Assembly: GCA_015680685.1 (NCBI GenBank)
Contig: MNCI01014663.1
Location: 12,808 to 76,807 of the forward strand
Origin: Gnetum montanum
Lineage: Eukaryota; Streptophyta; Gnetopsida; Gnetales; Gnetaceae
DNA length: 64,000 nucleotides
Reading direction: 5' to 3'
The stretch's first letter is position 1. Each line of letters opens with the position of its first letter. A program made the translations under genes and the position numbers. The notes beneath the pieces are model-generated. The model saw nothing but the letters and a program-made list of their open reading frames with translations. It ran no database searches and had not been told where the DNA came from. Positions 1 through 10,740 of the stretch are shown here, one piece after another.

Positions 1-2550
1 CTTGATCCAGTCAGTTACAGTATGCGTTAACATAACCGTATGTGTTACGTTCTGTTGGACTGAAGGGTGCTCCGAAGTGTTAGATGGCGATGGAGGAGTG
101 TACATGGTCTCAACCGCTTGTTGTTGCGAGAGTTTATTTAGGCTTTTGGTTCTAAAGTAAGGTCTTCTCTTTTTACAGTTGTCAGAACCAATAGCAAGTT
201 GGATATTTACAGCTCTCGTAGCATGACGTTGTTGCGGTTGAGGAGGAAGTTCCCCTTGCATTGTTGGAGCAGGAGGTGTTATGGGAACTACTTGTGGTGG
301 AAGAGGTACGGGTGTATTAGGAGGATGGTGTGGGTATGGAGTGTCTCCTGAAGGAGAGGGAGTCCTTCTGAAGTACTCCCGAACTTGGTAGTGATAGTTT
401 GGGGTTGTGTGACTCATAGATTCACTTGGAGAAATCAGCTGCTGCACATAATATCCATAAGGGTCAGGCTACCGGTAAAGGTACCGATGTTTCAGCAATG
501 GCATCCCCCATGACTGTGGGTATTGCCACTGCTGATGCTGTCCAATGGGCTGTGGTGGAGTTCCACTTGGATAATACGTTAGTGATTGGTGGAACTGCCT
601 TGGGTTACCTTTTGGATAATGTAACCTTCGGGGTGTTTGCCATTGGTTGAGTCTTGGATTAAGCGCATACACCCCAGACTCCTGTAGATGTGAGATGATG
701 GGGCAACATCCCTTAGGATGGTCATAGTGGCAGATCTAACATCCATCGTCATCGTCTGTGTTAGAGTCCTCAGCCACATTGGAGTTAGTGATTTTTCCCT
801 TACCCTTGTTATGTGCAAGGCCTAAATCTCTCCACTTTTTCTTTCGTTTGTCACTACTTTGTTCAACCTTAGACTCTTCTACAATTTTTAAGATAGTTTC
901 AATTTTAGAGTCTAAGGAACTCCATATGTCATCTACCTTAGTTGCTATTTCAATTGTGAGTTTTTGAAGCAACAAGATCTTTCTGTTCACCAACTCTTCG
1001 AGTGATGACTCATCCTCTTCATCACAAAATTTCACTCCCTTCTTTCGAAGGGAGGGATCACGGTTATACTCTTCCGCACTTTCCCTTTTGCGTAGCTCAC
1101 CCTCTTCTTTTGCTACTTGCTCCAACAAGCTATGTACTTCATGGGCTCTAAGTTTTGAGATTCTCCCTTGGGCGTAAGTTCCAAGGGTTCTTCTAGTTTC
1201 ATGCCTCAGCCCATCCACGATGTGGCGAAGTTGATCCTGCTGAGCGTACCCATGGCCAAGGAAATGATGTAAAAATGTGTAATAGCGGGTCATGGTAGCA
1301 TCCAAGGATTTGTGTGTACCTTGCTTCCAGCCTTGGATCTTCTTAAGCAAATTAGACACTCTGGAGTACGTTTGATACTTCTCGTTGAACAGTTCTAGCA
1401 TCGTACTCCACCTCCTGATGGTTTTCGACTCTAAGGACCGGTACCAGCTCTCTGCTTCTTTGGTGAGTGTCCTTGGGAACAACTTAAGTTTTTGCCACTC
1501 ATTTTCTATATTCTGCAAGGCACAGGCATTGTGGAATGCCCGTAAATGATTTTTCGGATCAGCACTGTATCCCCCTTCAAATCGTGGGATGTTATTCATG
1601 TCTAAACGCTTGATCAGGCTATCCTTTAAATGCCTTTTGGGAATCCTAACTGCCTCCGTTATGTCAAGCATACTTTGGGTTGCAAGTAGGGGTTCGTCAT
1701 GATCATCTCTTTCATGATGCTTGTGATGTCTGCGTTGTTCCCTACTCTCCCTACGTCCTTGCCCTTGTCCTCTCTCTTGACTTTCCCGTCAAGGTCTTTC
1801 GTCCTTCTTACTTTTATCCTCACCTTTGTGTTCATGGTGGCTGTGCCCAGATGTGGAAGGAGAGGATGAGTGATGTGAAGAAGGGGAAGAAGAAGGGGAA
1901 CCATCGCCATGAAGATGTTTCCTGCCTTCTCTTCGGCTACTACGGCCCCGATCGTGGTGAGGATCTAAGTGCCCATCCTTAGCATAAGTGGTTGTTCCCT
2001 TTGTGAACAATTGGTGTTCATGAGCATCAGAACCAGGGATATGTATCGTTGATCGTAGGTTCTGATACCAAACCTCCTCATCATCGTTAGGAGGGGGAAC
2101 ATATTTTGCTAAAGAACCTGTGATAAGGGGTTCCTCATCTCCTATTTTGCTAAGGACATGCGAGGCCTTGTCCTTCGACAATGTATATTGGCTCTCCTGC
2201 CTTAGGTCTCTCATACATTGGGCATCTGTGGGATAATAATCCCTCATGTCAAAATCCTCCGCAACGTATTCAGCATATAGCTTGGTCATGCCTATCTGTG
2301 CCAAGGCACGGAAAAGCATGTGAGAAATTGATCGATCTGGGGGTAACACAATGTTACCTTGCAAGTCTCTTCACTACAGTTGTTTGTCCTGATGGAGAAT
2401 AAAAGTAAAATTAGGAATATACTCATCAGAATGAGTATATGTCATCTTATATTATTTAGGATTTGGCTGATTTTGGTTATGTGTTTTATCTTGCCGACTG
2501 TCTCGTGTGTGGTCCTTAGGTGGTGAGTTGCTCTTATGAGAAGAAGGCAT
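1..2550 (-). pseudogene. Retrotransposon gag of element A, with a few in-frame stops
   Basis: The reading frame begins at an ATG at 2550 (MPSSHKSNSPP..) and stays in one frame leftwards, broken only by scattered stops near 2450, 2365, 1783, about 731 and about 465. In order it has a hydrophilic Ser/His-rich N-terminal part, a core gag region (about 1671-1130) with HLRAFHNACALQNIENEWQK and AESWYRSLE blocks typical of the retrotransposon gag family, and a Lys/Glu-rich coiled region. About 700 follows a zinc-knuckle-like segment (C-x-I-C-HYDH-PKGCC) whose Glu codon is now TAG, and then a Pro/Gln-rich linker to position 1. The same layout is seen in B and, more decayed, in C. Gag would form the particle and bind RNA. 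The stops make this copy non-functional as it stands. Confidence 0.85.
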
Positions 2551-2672
2551 TTTTATCGGTGTGCTAATTTCATTGTTATATAAATTTTTCCTTGATTAAC
2601 TTGAAGGTTCGATAAGGCTCACAACGATGTGAGTGATATCCCTTATGTTCTATTCGGTGCACAAACACTTAG

Positions 2673-2690
2673 TCCCTGGCAATGGCGCCA
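2673..2690 (-). other. Primer-binding site of element A
   Basis: Read on the minus strand, the 18 nt TGGCGCCATTGCCAGGGA start one base after the LTR end. This resembles the tRNA-Asp-type primer site known for Athila-class plant Ty3/gypsy elements. Element C has the same site with one change. Confidence 0.8.
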
Positions 2691-2691
2691 A

Positions 2692-3583
2692 TGATGAGTG
2701 GCAAGGTACCCCTACACTCAACCATACGAAATGAGCGTAGCATGCACAATCCGGTCGAACTCCGCAGACTAAATGCCTAAACGCCCCATGGAACACTTGG
2801 GGTTAATCATTCGTTGTCTTCCTAGACTTACTTGTTGTTGTCACGGTGTATGGTTAAGTAAGTCTGAGGTATATGATTTTTTTGGTCTTTTATGGTTTTA
2901 TGTCTTCTATGCTAAGAGCGAAGGGTTCTATTCCCACTTACCGTACACACCCTGAACTATGCAACTATGGCTACCAAACGCTAATTGTTACTGGGATCAC
3001 CACACGTAACGCACGTACTCGAAGTGGTCGTACTGAGGCACCTAATTAGCCTAAACGTGATGAGTAGCTGATTCCTTGACTAGTCGTACACATCCGTAGA
3101 TGCTTGTAATCAAGTCGTACTCATCCCGCGTTCTAGTAGACAAGGGTGAGAGAGACTAATCGCGATGAGTAGCCGATTCCTTGATTAGCCGTACACATTC
3201 GTCAATGCTCGTAATCAAGTCATACTCATGCCGTGCTAATGCAGGTAATAAATAATAAGTAAGAAATAACATGTAATAAACCTATTCCATGCACTACAAG
3301 GTTTATCCACAAAGCTCGTCTTTATTACCGTACACAACTTGCGTTCAGGTACAAAGTTGCTCGAATAAAGATCCGTTCACTTGGGGACTCCTACTGCGGG
3401 CACATGGAAAATATTTTATCTCTGGAGTGATCAAACTACCAGAGCTTTGCTACTTCTAGCCTGGGATGAGAAATGAGGGGAGTGCCACCTCTTATTTATA
3501 GATTTGGCAGCGGACCGCGATATCACGATGGCCGCGATATCGTGTACGCGATATCGCAGTGCATGTGATATCGCGTCTCATCA
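2692..3583 (-). repeat. 5' LTR of element A
   Basis: The 892-bp LTR starts TGATGAG and ends CTCATCA on the plus strand, a perfect 7-bp terminal inverted repeat. In the minus orientation it has a U3 with several GATATC palindromes (about 3510-3575), a TATA-like box TATAAATA (3493-3500) and a poly(A) signal AATAAA (3321-3326), in the order expected of U3-R-U5. It is homologous to LTRs at 41640, 44257, 46396, 55169, 55693 and 59863. Confidence 0.88.
3493..3500 (-). promoter_or_regulatory. TATA-like box of the element A LTR
   Basis: TATAAATA on the minus strand lies about 170 bp upstream of the LTR's AATAAA and just downstream of the GATATC cluster. Equivalent boxes occur in the other LTRs, for example 47133-47140 in B and 60593-60600 in C. 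Confidence 0.55.
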
Positions 3584-3589
3584 CTAGTG

Positions 3590-4100
3590 AACCTAGCGAT
3601 ATTATATAGTGACTACTACTTTTCACATAACTTTACATTCCAAGGCTCCATCATATTCCAACTTAGTAGTACCTTGAGCAGGTTTTATAGCTTGTGCTTC
3701 TTTACCTTTATCCTAGTCTTCCTTGGACTTTCCAAAGCTGGCATCATCCTTTGGCTCCTCTTCTTCTTCCAATTTCTTTTCTAAATTTTTGATCCTTTCT
3801 TTAGTTTCATTCTTAGGCTGATTTATGAATACATATTCATAATTGAAGGCCTAATTTAGGCTCTCTTCGAAATAATTTTCTCTTAATAAAAGGTCAGTCT
3901 GGAAAGTTATCCTACCCAAGGAAATGAATCAATTTCCTGCTCGTGAAAGCACAAAAATCATCTAAGAGCCATGATATGAATGGACTATTATAAGCTACTC
4001 CATGTGAGATAGCTCTATAGAAAGCCCTCTATATGTGTTTTAGACAACATCCAAGCATATATGGAATAAAGGACCTAGTTCTCATGGTGACTCTCCTTGG
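3590..4100 (-). pseudogene. Post-integrase coding remnant of F, acidic coiled-coil-like
   Basis: After the integrase C-terminus the minus strand keeps short open stretches. The clearest, at about 3830-3680, reads QPKNETKERIKNLEKKLEEE followed by PKDDASFGKSKED, a charged, coiled-coil-like segment with no stop for about 130 nt. It is cut off where element A inserted (3584-3588). It may be a downstream ORF or simply the end of the pol frame. No family is recognised. Confidence 0.4.
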
Positions 4101-4261
4101 ACTCACAAATAATCTTCTCCTTACAGTGGGCCTTAATTTCCCAGCCATGATACACTTATGGATTTTATAGACCAACTTTAGCTTTACTATATAGTCCTAA
4201 TTTATTACAACAAATGATGTACATATTTACAATTCTATCAGTCATTCTCAAGCAACTCTAA

Positions 4262-5360
4262 GTAGGCAATTGCTTAAAATAACTATTCAGATAGAGGGTA
4301 TTGAATGGATAGCTCAACACCTATCCATCTAGTGAAGTAAGATTAAAAGTATGTCTAGCCACTTGTTGCGTAATCATCAATGGCCTAATGCACCTAGGCA
4401 AAATTTTGTTAGGTTTATCTTTCTTATTAACTTTCCACAATAAAATCAAGTCTTCTTCACTAAATGACTTCTATACTGCTTGGCGATCAAACCATCTCTT
4501 CATTAGCACTACATTATGCAAGAGCTTATCTTGGGCTTCATTAATGTCAATTTTCCTTTTTCACAATAAATCCATTACAGCACATTCCTTATCTAATCAT
4601 AAGTTATAATTTTCAATAAATCCAGCTACTAAATATACAACTGTATTAGTTATCCAAGCATTATACCCATAAACTAAGCTAAATGGTGAGGTACCTATAA
4701 ATTTCTTTATTCTAATCCTATCAATCCATATGGCCCCTTGTAATAGTTCACTCCAATTTCTCACATTGTTATCTATGGAATTATTTATGTATAATATTAG
4801 CTTTTTATTAGTGGATACAACTAGGCCATTTCCTTGCGGATAGTAGTTGGAAGAGGAACAAAGTATAATTGATTTCTCTCACATCCATCTTACAAATTCA
4901 ACCGACTAAAAGGTTGTGCCATTATCAATTACTAAATGTTCTAGACTTCCAAAGTGATTCACAATTCTTTGTTCTAGAAACTTAATCACATCATAAGATG
5001 TGCCTCTCCTTAGCACTTTAGCTTTTGGCCACTTAGTAAAATAATCAGTGGTTGTTAAAATGAAGTTATGGTCTGCTTTGAATGGATTCATAGGTCCTAT
5101 AAAATCTAATTACCACCTTTGAAAAGGTCTATCTACTATCAATAGTTTGAGTGAAGCAAAAGCTTTTCTCAGCTTTGGTCCATGTATTTGACACTTATGA
5201 TAGGTTAAAATTTTCTCTCTCATGTTCTTATACATAATGGGCCAATAGAAGCCATATCTAAATATATGTTGCATTGTGGCTCTCAAGGATTTGTAATATA
5301 AACCTTCATGATCATGGAATTTTTTTAATATACTTTCAATTTTTTTTATTTGGTACACAT
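4262..5360 (-). pseudogene. Degenerate Ty3/gypsy integrase of F
   Basis: The minus strand encodes a decayed zinc-binding region (FHDHEG..GFYWPIMYKNM..TYHKCQIHGPK) and then the catalytic core. The first Asp sits in the DFIGP region near 5095, the second in LVIDNGTTF near 4920. The expected catalytic Glu after GNG is Val (GNGLVVSTNKK, near 4815). A GPY/F-like C-terminal segment ends at NSYFKQLPT near 4262. Several stops and a frame change lie between core and C-terminus. The enzyme would have inserted cDNA into the genome; the Glu loss and stops make it dead. Confidence 0.8.
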
Positions 5361-5559
5361 TCCAATAAAATACCTCTGAAATATTTTCTATACAGAGTTC
5401 CCTAGGTATAAATGAATTTCTTGGTTTTGATTATAAAACCTCTTTTCTTGCTTTTCAATAAATTCTTGGGATTTTCTTAACTAACAAGAAATTTTACTAT
5501 GTCATCATATCAATTTGTATTTTTAGAGAGGGCTAGTATTTCTTGCTCAGATTTTTTTA

Positions 5560-7037
5560 CCATCATCCTTGCTAATCCCATATTCTTTACTATTTTGCAG
5601 GTTTTGAAAGTTAAATTGAATTGTTAGAGCTTAATTATCCATTTAACTCTATTTAATCTGATTACATTTTAAAATAGGAATTGTCTTAAGACTGGCTGTA
5701 TGGTCATAATATAAACTAAAGCATTTTGCAAATAGTATTTGTAATCTCCCAAGGATTTAATCATGGCAAATGCTTGTTTTCCTAATTCTAAGTAATTTCT
5801 TTTAGCATCTTTTACTTGGTAACCAAAAAATTCAATTGGCTTTTCTTCTGTTCCATCCTTCTATGTTAACACTACAGCTAATGAGACTTTTGAAGAGAAA
5901 GCATATAACTAGAAATCTTCTTTTAATTTTGGCTTTACCAATTATGGAGCTTCTAAAATGGCATTCTTAATTTGATTTAAAGCTTCAAGAGATTCTTTAC
6001 TCTTTCTTACTTCAACATCCTTCTTCAACATGTGCAAAAGAGATTTTGTTATTTCATTAAATCCAAGAACGAATTTCTTGACAGTTTATTTTTCCAAAGA
6101 AATATCTTAATGCCTTTTTCTTCATAGGGTGTTTTATACTTTGAATGGCTTTGATTCTATCTCAATCAATAGCTATCCCATTCTAACATATTATATTCCC
6201 AAGTAAGCCACCTAATCTCACTCCAAAAATACACTCTTAGGGTTGAAGTAAATATCAAACTTCTAACATCTATTAAATATCTGCTGTAAATATGAAATAT
6301 GATAGGGCTCATGTTTTGAATAAACTATAATATCATCTACATAAATGATAACAAAGTTCCCAAAAAGTCCTTTTAAAATGATATCCATGGCTTACTAAAA
6401 AGTAGCCCCTACATGTGATAAGCCAAAGGGCATTTTCTTGTATGCAAATGATCTTTATTTAGTGATAAATGTTGTTTTAAATCTATTATTTTTATCTACT
6501 ATTTTTTGATTATAGCCTAAAAATCCATCTAAAAATGAGTATAGCTAACATCCTAATACCGTTATCAATGTTTCATCAATTCTTGGAAGTGGTTGTCTAT
6601 CTTTAATTGAAGCTTTATTTAAATTCTTAAAATTAACACATAGCCTTATATCTCCATTATTTTCTTGATCGATACTAAATTAGCTATCCAAGTTGAGTAT
6701 CTAATTAGATATATTATGCTAACTCCTAAAAACTTCTTGATTTCAGCTTCCATCACAAGCTCAAAGACTAGCTTAAACTTTCTTAACTTCTATTTAACTA
6801 TTATACAATCTTTGTCTAGAGGAATTTTATGAGTCATAATGTTAGATCAAAAGTTCTTAAGTGATCATATGACCAAGCAAAACTATCCAAATTTTCTATA
6901 AGAACTTGCATCAATTTCCTTTTTATGTTTGATTGGAACTTCATCCAAATATTGAAAAGCCTTTGAGTATCTTGACATCCTAAATTTATTGCTTCATAAT
7001 CTTGATCCTCAAGATTTTGAATATCTAGTCCTTTCAC
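5560..7037 (-). pseudogene. Degenerate reverse transcriptase and RNase H of F
   Basis: The frame begins around 7037 with the linker that precedes RT in Tat-type elements (VLIENLDSFAWSYDHLRTFD). RT follows with ENNGDIRLCVNFKNLNKA, a SFLDGFLGYNQ block and an intact YVDD active site (6332-6343, FVIIYVDDIIVYSK). The classical RNase H after it (about 6000-5600) is recognisable from YLELGKQAFAMIKSL and DYKYYLQNALVYIMT, but the positions of its acidic residues are not acidic. That fits lineages in which a second RNase H is present. In-frame stops are mostly former Gln or Trp codons. Confidence 0.82.
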
Positions 7038-7274
7038 TAGTTTCTTTTTAAATTCTTCTTTGAACTTTAGAACCCTTTAAGGTATCCTTTTTTCTTTAGA
7101 TCTTAAATCAAAATTTTCATGAATTCTACCTTTGAATTCTCCTGTGCTATTGAAGAATCAGATTATTTGATGATCATCTTCAAATACTTGAAAACATTCC
7201 TCATTATCAAGAACTATTGGCTCTAGTTCTTATTTGATCACTACTTTATGGCTTTCAACTATTTTTGACAAGTC

Positions 7275-7645
7275 TTGGGTTGAAACTACTACTGCAAGTT
7301 CATCAACCTTCTGATTCTTTTCCCTTGGGATGTTTTCAATTTTATATTTTGTAACATTTTTGAGTAATCATAATTCCATTTACCTATAAGTTTTAAGGAT
7401 TGAGCTTTTAACACTACACTTCCCTTCAACTTTGTTACATATGAGTTTTGAGTCTTCTTTAATCACTAATTTGGTAATTCCTTTTTCATGTATCATTCTC
7501 AATCCTCTACATATAGCTTAATACTCAGCCCTATTATTGGTACAAGGAAATCCCAATCGTGTAGCTTTCATATCTACTTAATTTCCAAGGCCAATTAGAA
7601 CAATGTTAATCCTTGATGCTCTTGAATTACAAGCCCCATCAAACT
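7275..7645 (-). pseudogene. Additional (archaeal-type-like) RNase H of F, upstream of RT
   Basis: A second RNase H lies between protease and RT. Visible motifs are FDGACNSR (about 7640), CTNNRAEY, LVIKEDSKLI and PREKNQKVDELA (about 7300). Together they supply the D-E-D-D acidic quartet, all still present. Two or three stops replace Trp, Glu or Gln codons. In described plant Tat elements a second RNase H is thought to take over RNA removal because the classical one is weakened. The downstream RNase H of this copy indeed lacks acidic residues. Confidence 0.75.
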
Positions 7646-7989
7646 ATAGCTACCAAAATTGTTCTAACTAATTGCCAAAATGCATAACTTGTACTTCTCA
7701 AATTAAGTTGACTCACAATTCAACTTCTATTTATTCAACTCTTATTTTTTTAATCTAAAGTTACATTTCTTATAATTAATGGCTCATTATGCATATAAAT
7801 CTATTTTGGCTCTCCTTTCCATGGCAACCACATATATGAATAAATTGTAACCATATACCCAAAGAACTTTTGACTTCAACTTCTACTTAATAATAAGCTA
7901 TAGGAATCAGAGGTATCAACTACTTGGATAGTGATTCTACTTTTGACTCTTGATTCTGAAGCTAACTAATGTAGCATGTTTGGTAATTG

Positions 7990-8220
7990 ATCTACTATTG
8001 TGACTCTACTCTTGTCAACCTAAATGATCTTCTTATCTAATCTTTCTAGTTTTAATCCCAGTTGATCACATATTGTCATAGGAATTAATGTTAAAATGAC
8101 TTCTAAATTGACTAAAAAATTATGCAGATATCTACCCTTCATCTTAAGAGTTAATAGGAAAGCAGGAGAGTCCTTGTCAATAACAACTTGTGTTTTACTA
8201 GTAGATTTATCATTATGAAT
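7990..8220 (-). pseudogene. Aspartic protease remnant of F with mutated catalytic motif
   Basis: The segment reads PAFLLTLKMKGRYLHNFLV, then NLEVI where family members have D-S/T-G-A-S, then IPMTICDQLGLKLER. The five codons at 8109-8095 are each one transition away from Asp, Ser, Gly, Ala and Ser/Thr. The protease would have cut the Gag-Pol polyprotein. It lies just downstream of the gag C-terminal linker and upstream of the additional RNase H. Confidence 0.7.
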
Positions 8221-8399
8221 ATAGTTTGTTGTAACGTTGTTCTATTTCTTCTTATTCTTAATCTCTTCAAATATTCTGTTGGAGTATCCTTCCATTTGAA
8301 TTAATTGATATAGGCTAATATTAGCTTTGATCCTTTTTTAGACTTTTATTATGTCATATTTTTCTTCACCATAAAATCCGAACCTTCTAAACATTCTCG

Positions 8400-9773
8400 G
8401 AAGAGGATCCTGGTGATCTTCTTCATTAGGTTGAGATTTCTCCTATAAATTTTATCTTTGTTCAAAAACCTTATGTCTTCTAGTAGGCTTAGGTATTTTA
8501 TTTAGTGTCCAAGATATGGTAAGTTTCTCTTTTGTACTCCTGAGCTCATATCTAGGCTCCTCATTAGTATTAAAATCATCATTGGATGAGTATCCCAATT
8601 ATGAATTCTTAGATGTTTCATCACTAGATGACCTTGCCAAATAATGTATACTTGGGGATGTAAATTCTTGAAATTCTATTAGGTTTGAACTAGCTAAGTC
8701 CTCTTTTTCTTCAACGTCCTCAAGCTCAGCTTGGAAATCTAATTTTCTATCTTTTCTAAATCTTTTATCTTTCATGATTTTCATTTTTGACATTGATTTT
8801 CTAATTTTATTTGACATTTCTTTCAAAAGGCTATCTTTATCAAGCTCCTCGCACCATAACTCCATGAAACTACTAATTAAGGGTAATGCCTTGGGTTAAT
8901 CCAAATTTTAAATTGGAAATATCCCTTTTTGAGGCTCTTTTACAAAAGGATGTGTATTTTTAGAGATTAAATTCTATATCTTTCTAATTCTATAGCTTCA
9001 CTATAAATATCTACTAAAGTATTGACATTTGGGGTTCTTCATAGCCAAATTGAGATTTTGGGATCTATAGCATTTAGGTAGGTATCTCTTAAAATTTCAT
9101 TTCCTAGGTAGAACTAGTTTTGGAATAAATCACAAACTCTATGAAACTTAATGTTGAATTCTCTAACCAATTCCTTATTTTCCTGCTTCATATGAACTAA
9201 GCCACTATATAACTGATGTTTCTCAATTTGATTACCAAACTGGACTATAAATAAGGTTTTTATATCATCCCAACTAGTAATACCGTTATTTGGCAAGTTT
9301 GAATACCAAATTTAAGCCATGTCCCTAATGTGTCCTATGAACAACATGCATGCTTGGTCTAGATGTTGAATATTTGCATGAACAAGGGCTAGTTCAAAAA
9401 GATGTAGATATTCTTCTACTAAATAAGATTTACTAGGGATATATGGTTCAAGGAGATATTTATAAGTTGATTTAGGGATGTTATGGTAAGCATTGAACAT
9501 TAAAGGTGTGGGTAATTGAAATCGGTTAACAGTGGGTAGATTAGCCATTATTTATAAACTTTGAGTTCTACTAGTTGATCCTATTTTTAATTTAGTTTTT
9601 CTTTTAAAAGATAAGCCCTTAACTAACAATGATGTCCTAGTATGCTATGTTTTAATTTCACTTCTTGAATTTCTAATTATAGTTTCAATATCTCTTCATG
9701 TAGCTCCAGTCTTAAGTTCAAATGCATGCATTGGACTTTTGAAATCTTCTTACTTATCAGAGGAACTACTCAT
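8400..9773 (-). pseudogene. gag of element F
   Basis: A start at 9773 (MSSSSDK) is in frame with the open stretch from 9548, with four stops in between, all explainable as Gln or Trp codons. The region 9548-9312 has HLFELALVHANIQHLDQACM and 9296-9114 has NNGITSWDDIKTLFIVQFGN and LVREFNIKFHRVCDLF, the pattern of a retrotransposon gag core. A charged region follows (8865-8599, rich in Lys/Glu), then a YDIIKV.KRIKANISLYQL block that precedes protease in Tat-type elements. No clear zinc knuckle is seen. Confidence 0.75.
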
Positions 9774-9857
9774 GAGCTAAAGTAACTAACTTATTTTATT
9801 TATAACCAACTTTAATCTAATATAACCTAATAAAATATAAACTATTTAAAAGTAAGA

Positions 9858-9876
9858 GGCCCTCCTTCTAGCCCCA
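9858..9876 (-). other. Possible primer-binding site of F
   Basis: The minus strand reads TGGGGCTAGAAGGAGGGCC about 85 nt upstream of the gag start, preceded two bases earlier by TTTA that could be a decayed LTR end. Position and the TGG start suit a primer site, but no tRNA match could be run and no partner LTR is available to confirm the boundary. Confidence 0.35.
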
Positions 9877-10693
9877 ATTAAAGTTGTTGTGGTAGAATTA
9901 TGGAAGACTCTGCCATAGGATAATAGCTTTTTGATTAAACTCGTTTAGGTGGTTACTAGTGTCTAGTACTACCAAGGCATGGATGACCCCAAATAGCCTT
10001 TGCTAGTAAATGAGCTAATGTGGCTGCTTACAAATAATGACGAAAATCTATCTATCAGATAAGACAAATCAATTGAAGGAATTATTGTTTCATATATATT
10101 TAATTATCCATCCCTTTTAGCTATCTCTTAACATAAATTGAGAAATTGAATAGCTCTCATACAAATCTAGCCTTGAATATTGCAACATACACATATAGTA
10201 AATTGATAATTTTATAGAAAAAAAACCAATATTAAATTTTAATTTGTCTGCTAGCTAACTTCCTAAATTAAGATCCCAAAATTTTTGCTACACAAAGTGG
10301 GAAATTAAGGAAAATAGAATTATTCATAAAGCTCATAACCATACAAAGATGAAAATATTCCTATGCTAAAGTGATTAAGGATTGACACTTACTAGAGCTA
10401 TCTCATCCAATTAGAATTTAAAAAAATGACCTAAACCTCTACTTCATAGAGAAAATGACCTATTCCAAAACTGGCAATTCATTCTTACGTAACTATGCAA
10501 TAACAATACTAGACAAAATAGGAAAAGCTAATCAACTAAAAATATTAAACTAAGAGATGAAAACTAAAAGAGACGGATGGAACTTACTTAAAATATCATT
10601 ACTAAAGATTCTTTACAAGTTGATTCTTCAAAAAGTCCTAGCTCCCAAAAAGTTCCAAAAAAGATCCTCCCCTTTTTACAATTTTTCTCTGGG

Positions 10694-10702
10694 CTTTATA
10701 TA
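10694..10702 (-). promoter_or_regulatory. TATA box upstream of F gag
   Basis: The minus strand reads CTATATAAAGCCC here, a good plant TATA consensus. It lies about 40 bp after the last stop of ORF-X and about 920 bp upstream of the gag ATG. It could be the promoter of an LTR reaching to about 9879, or an internal promoter between ORF-X and gag. Confidence 0.5.
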
Positions 10703-10740
10703 GTAACCTCGAGCAATTACAACGGTTACAGAATTTAGAG

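Larger units (their letters stand above)
1..3588 (-). mobile_element. Athila-like Ty3/gypsy element A (5' part; rest lies left of the window)
   Basis: The minus strand carries, 5' to 3', an LTR (3583-2692), a tRNA-Asp-type primer site (2690-2673) and a gag frame (2550 leftwards), so the element runs off the left edge and its pol and 3' LTR are not visible. LTR, primer site and gag are close relatives of element B at 46396-56856, whose pol has the Athila signature. The LTR's outer end (3583) abuts sequence of the older Tat-like element F, so A is inserted in F. The 5 bp after the LTR (3584-3588, CTAGT) are the candidate target duplication, but the partner copy is outside the window. This is the least decayed family copy here: gag keeps one frame for about 2 kb. 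Confidence 0.85.

Noticed and set aside
758-967. Plus-strand open frames opposite gag (758-967, 1680-1982, 2181-2402)
   Set aside because: They are antisense shadows of A's gag and lack any motif of their own.
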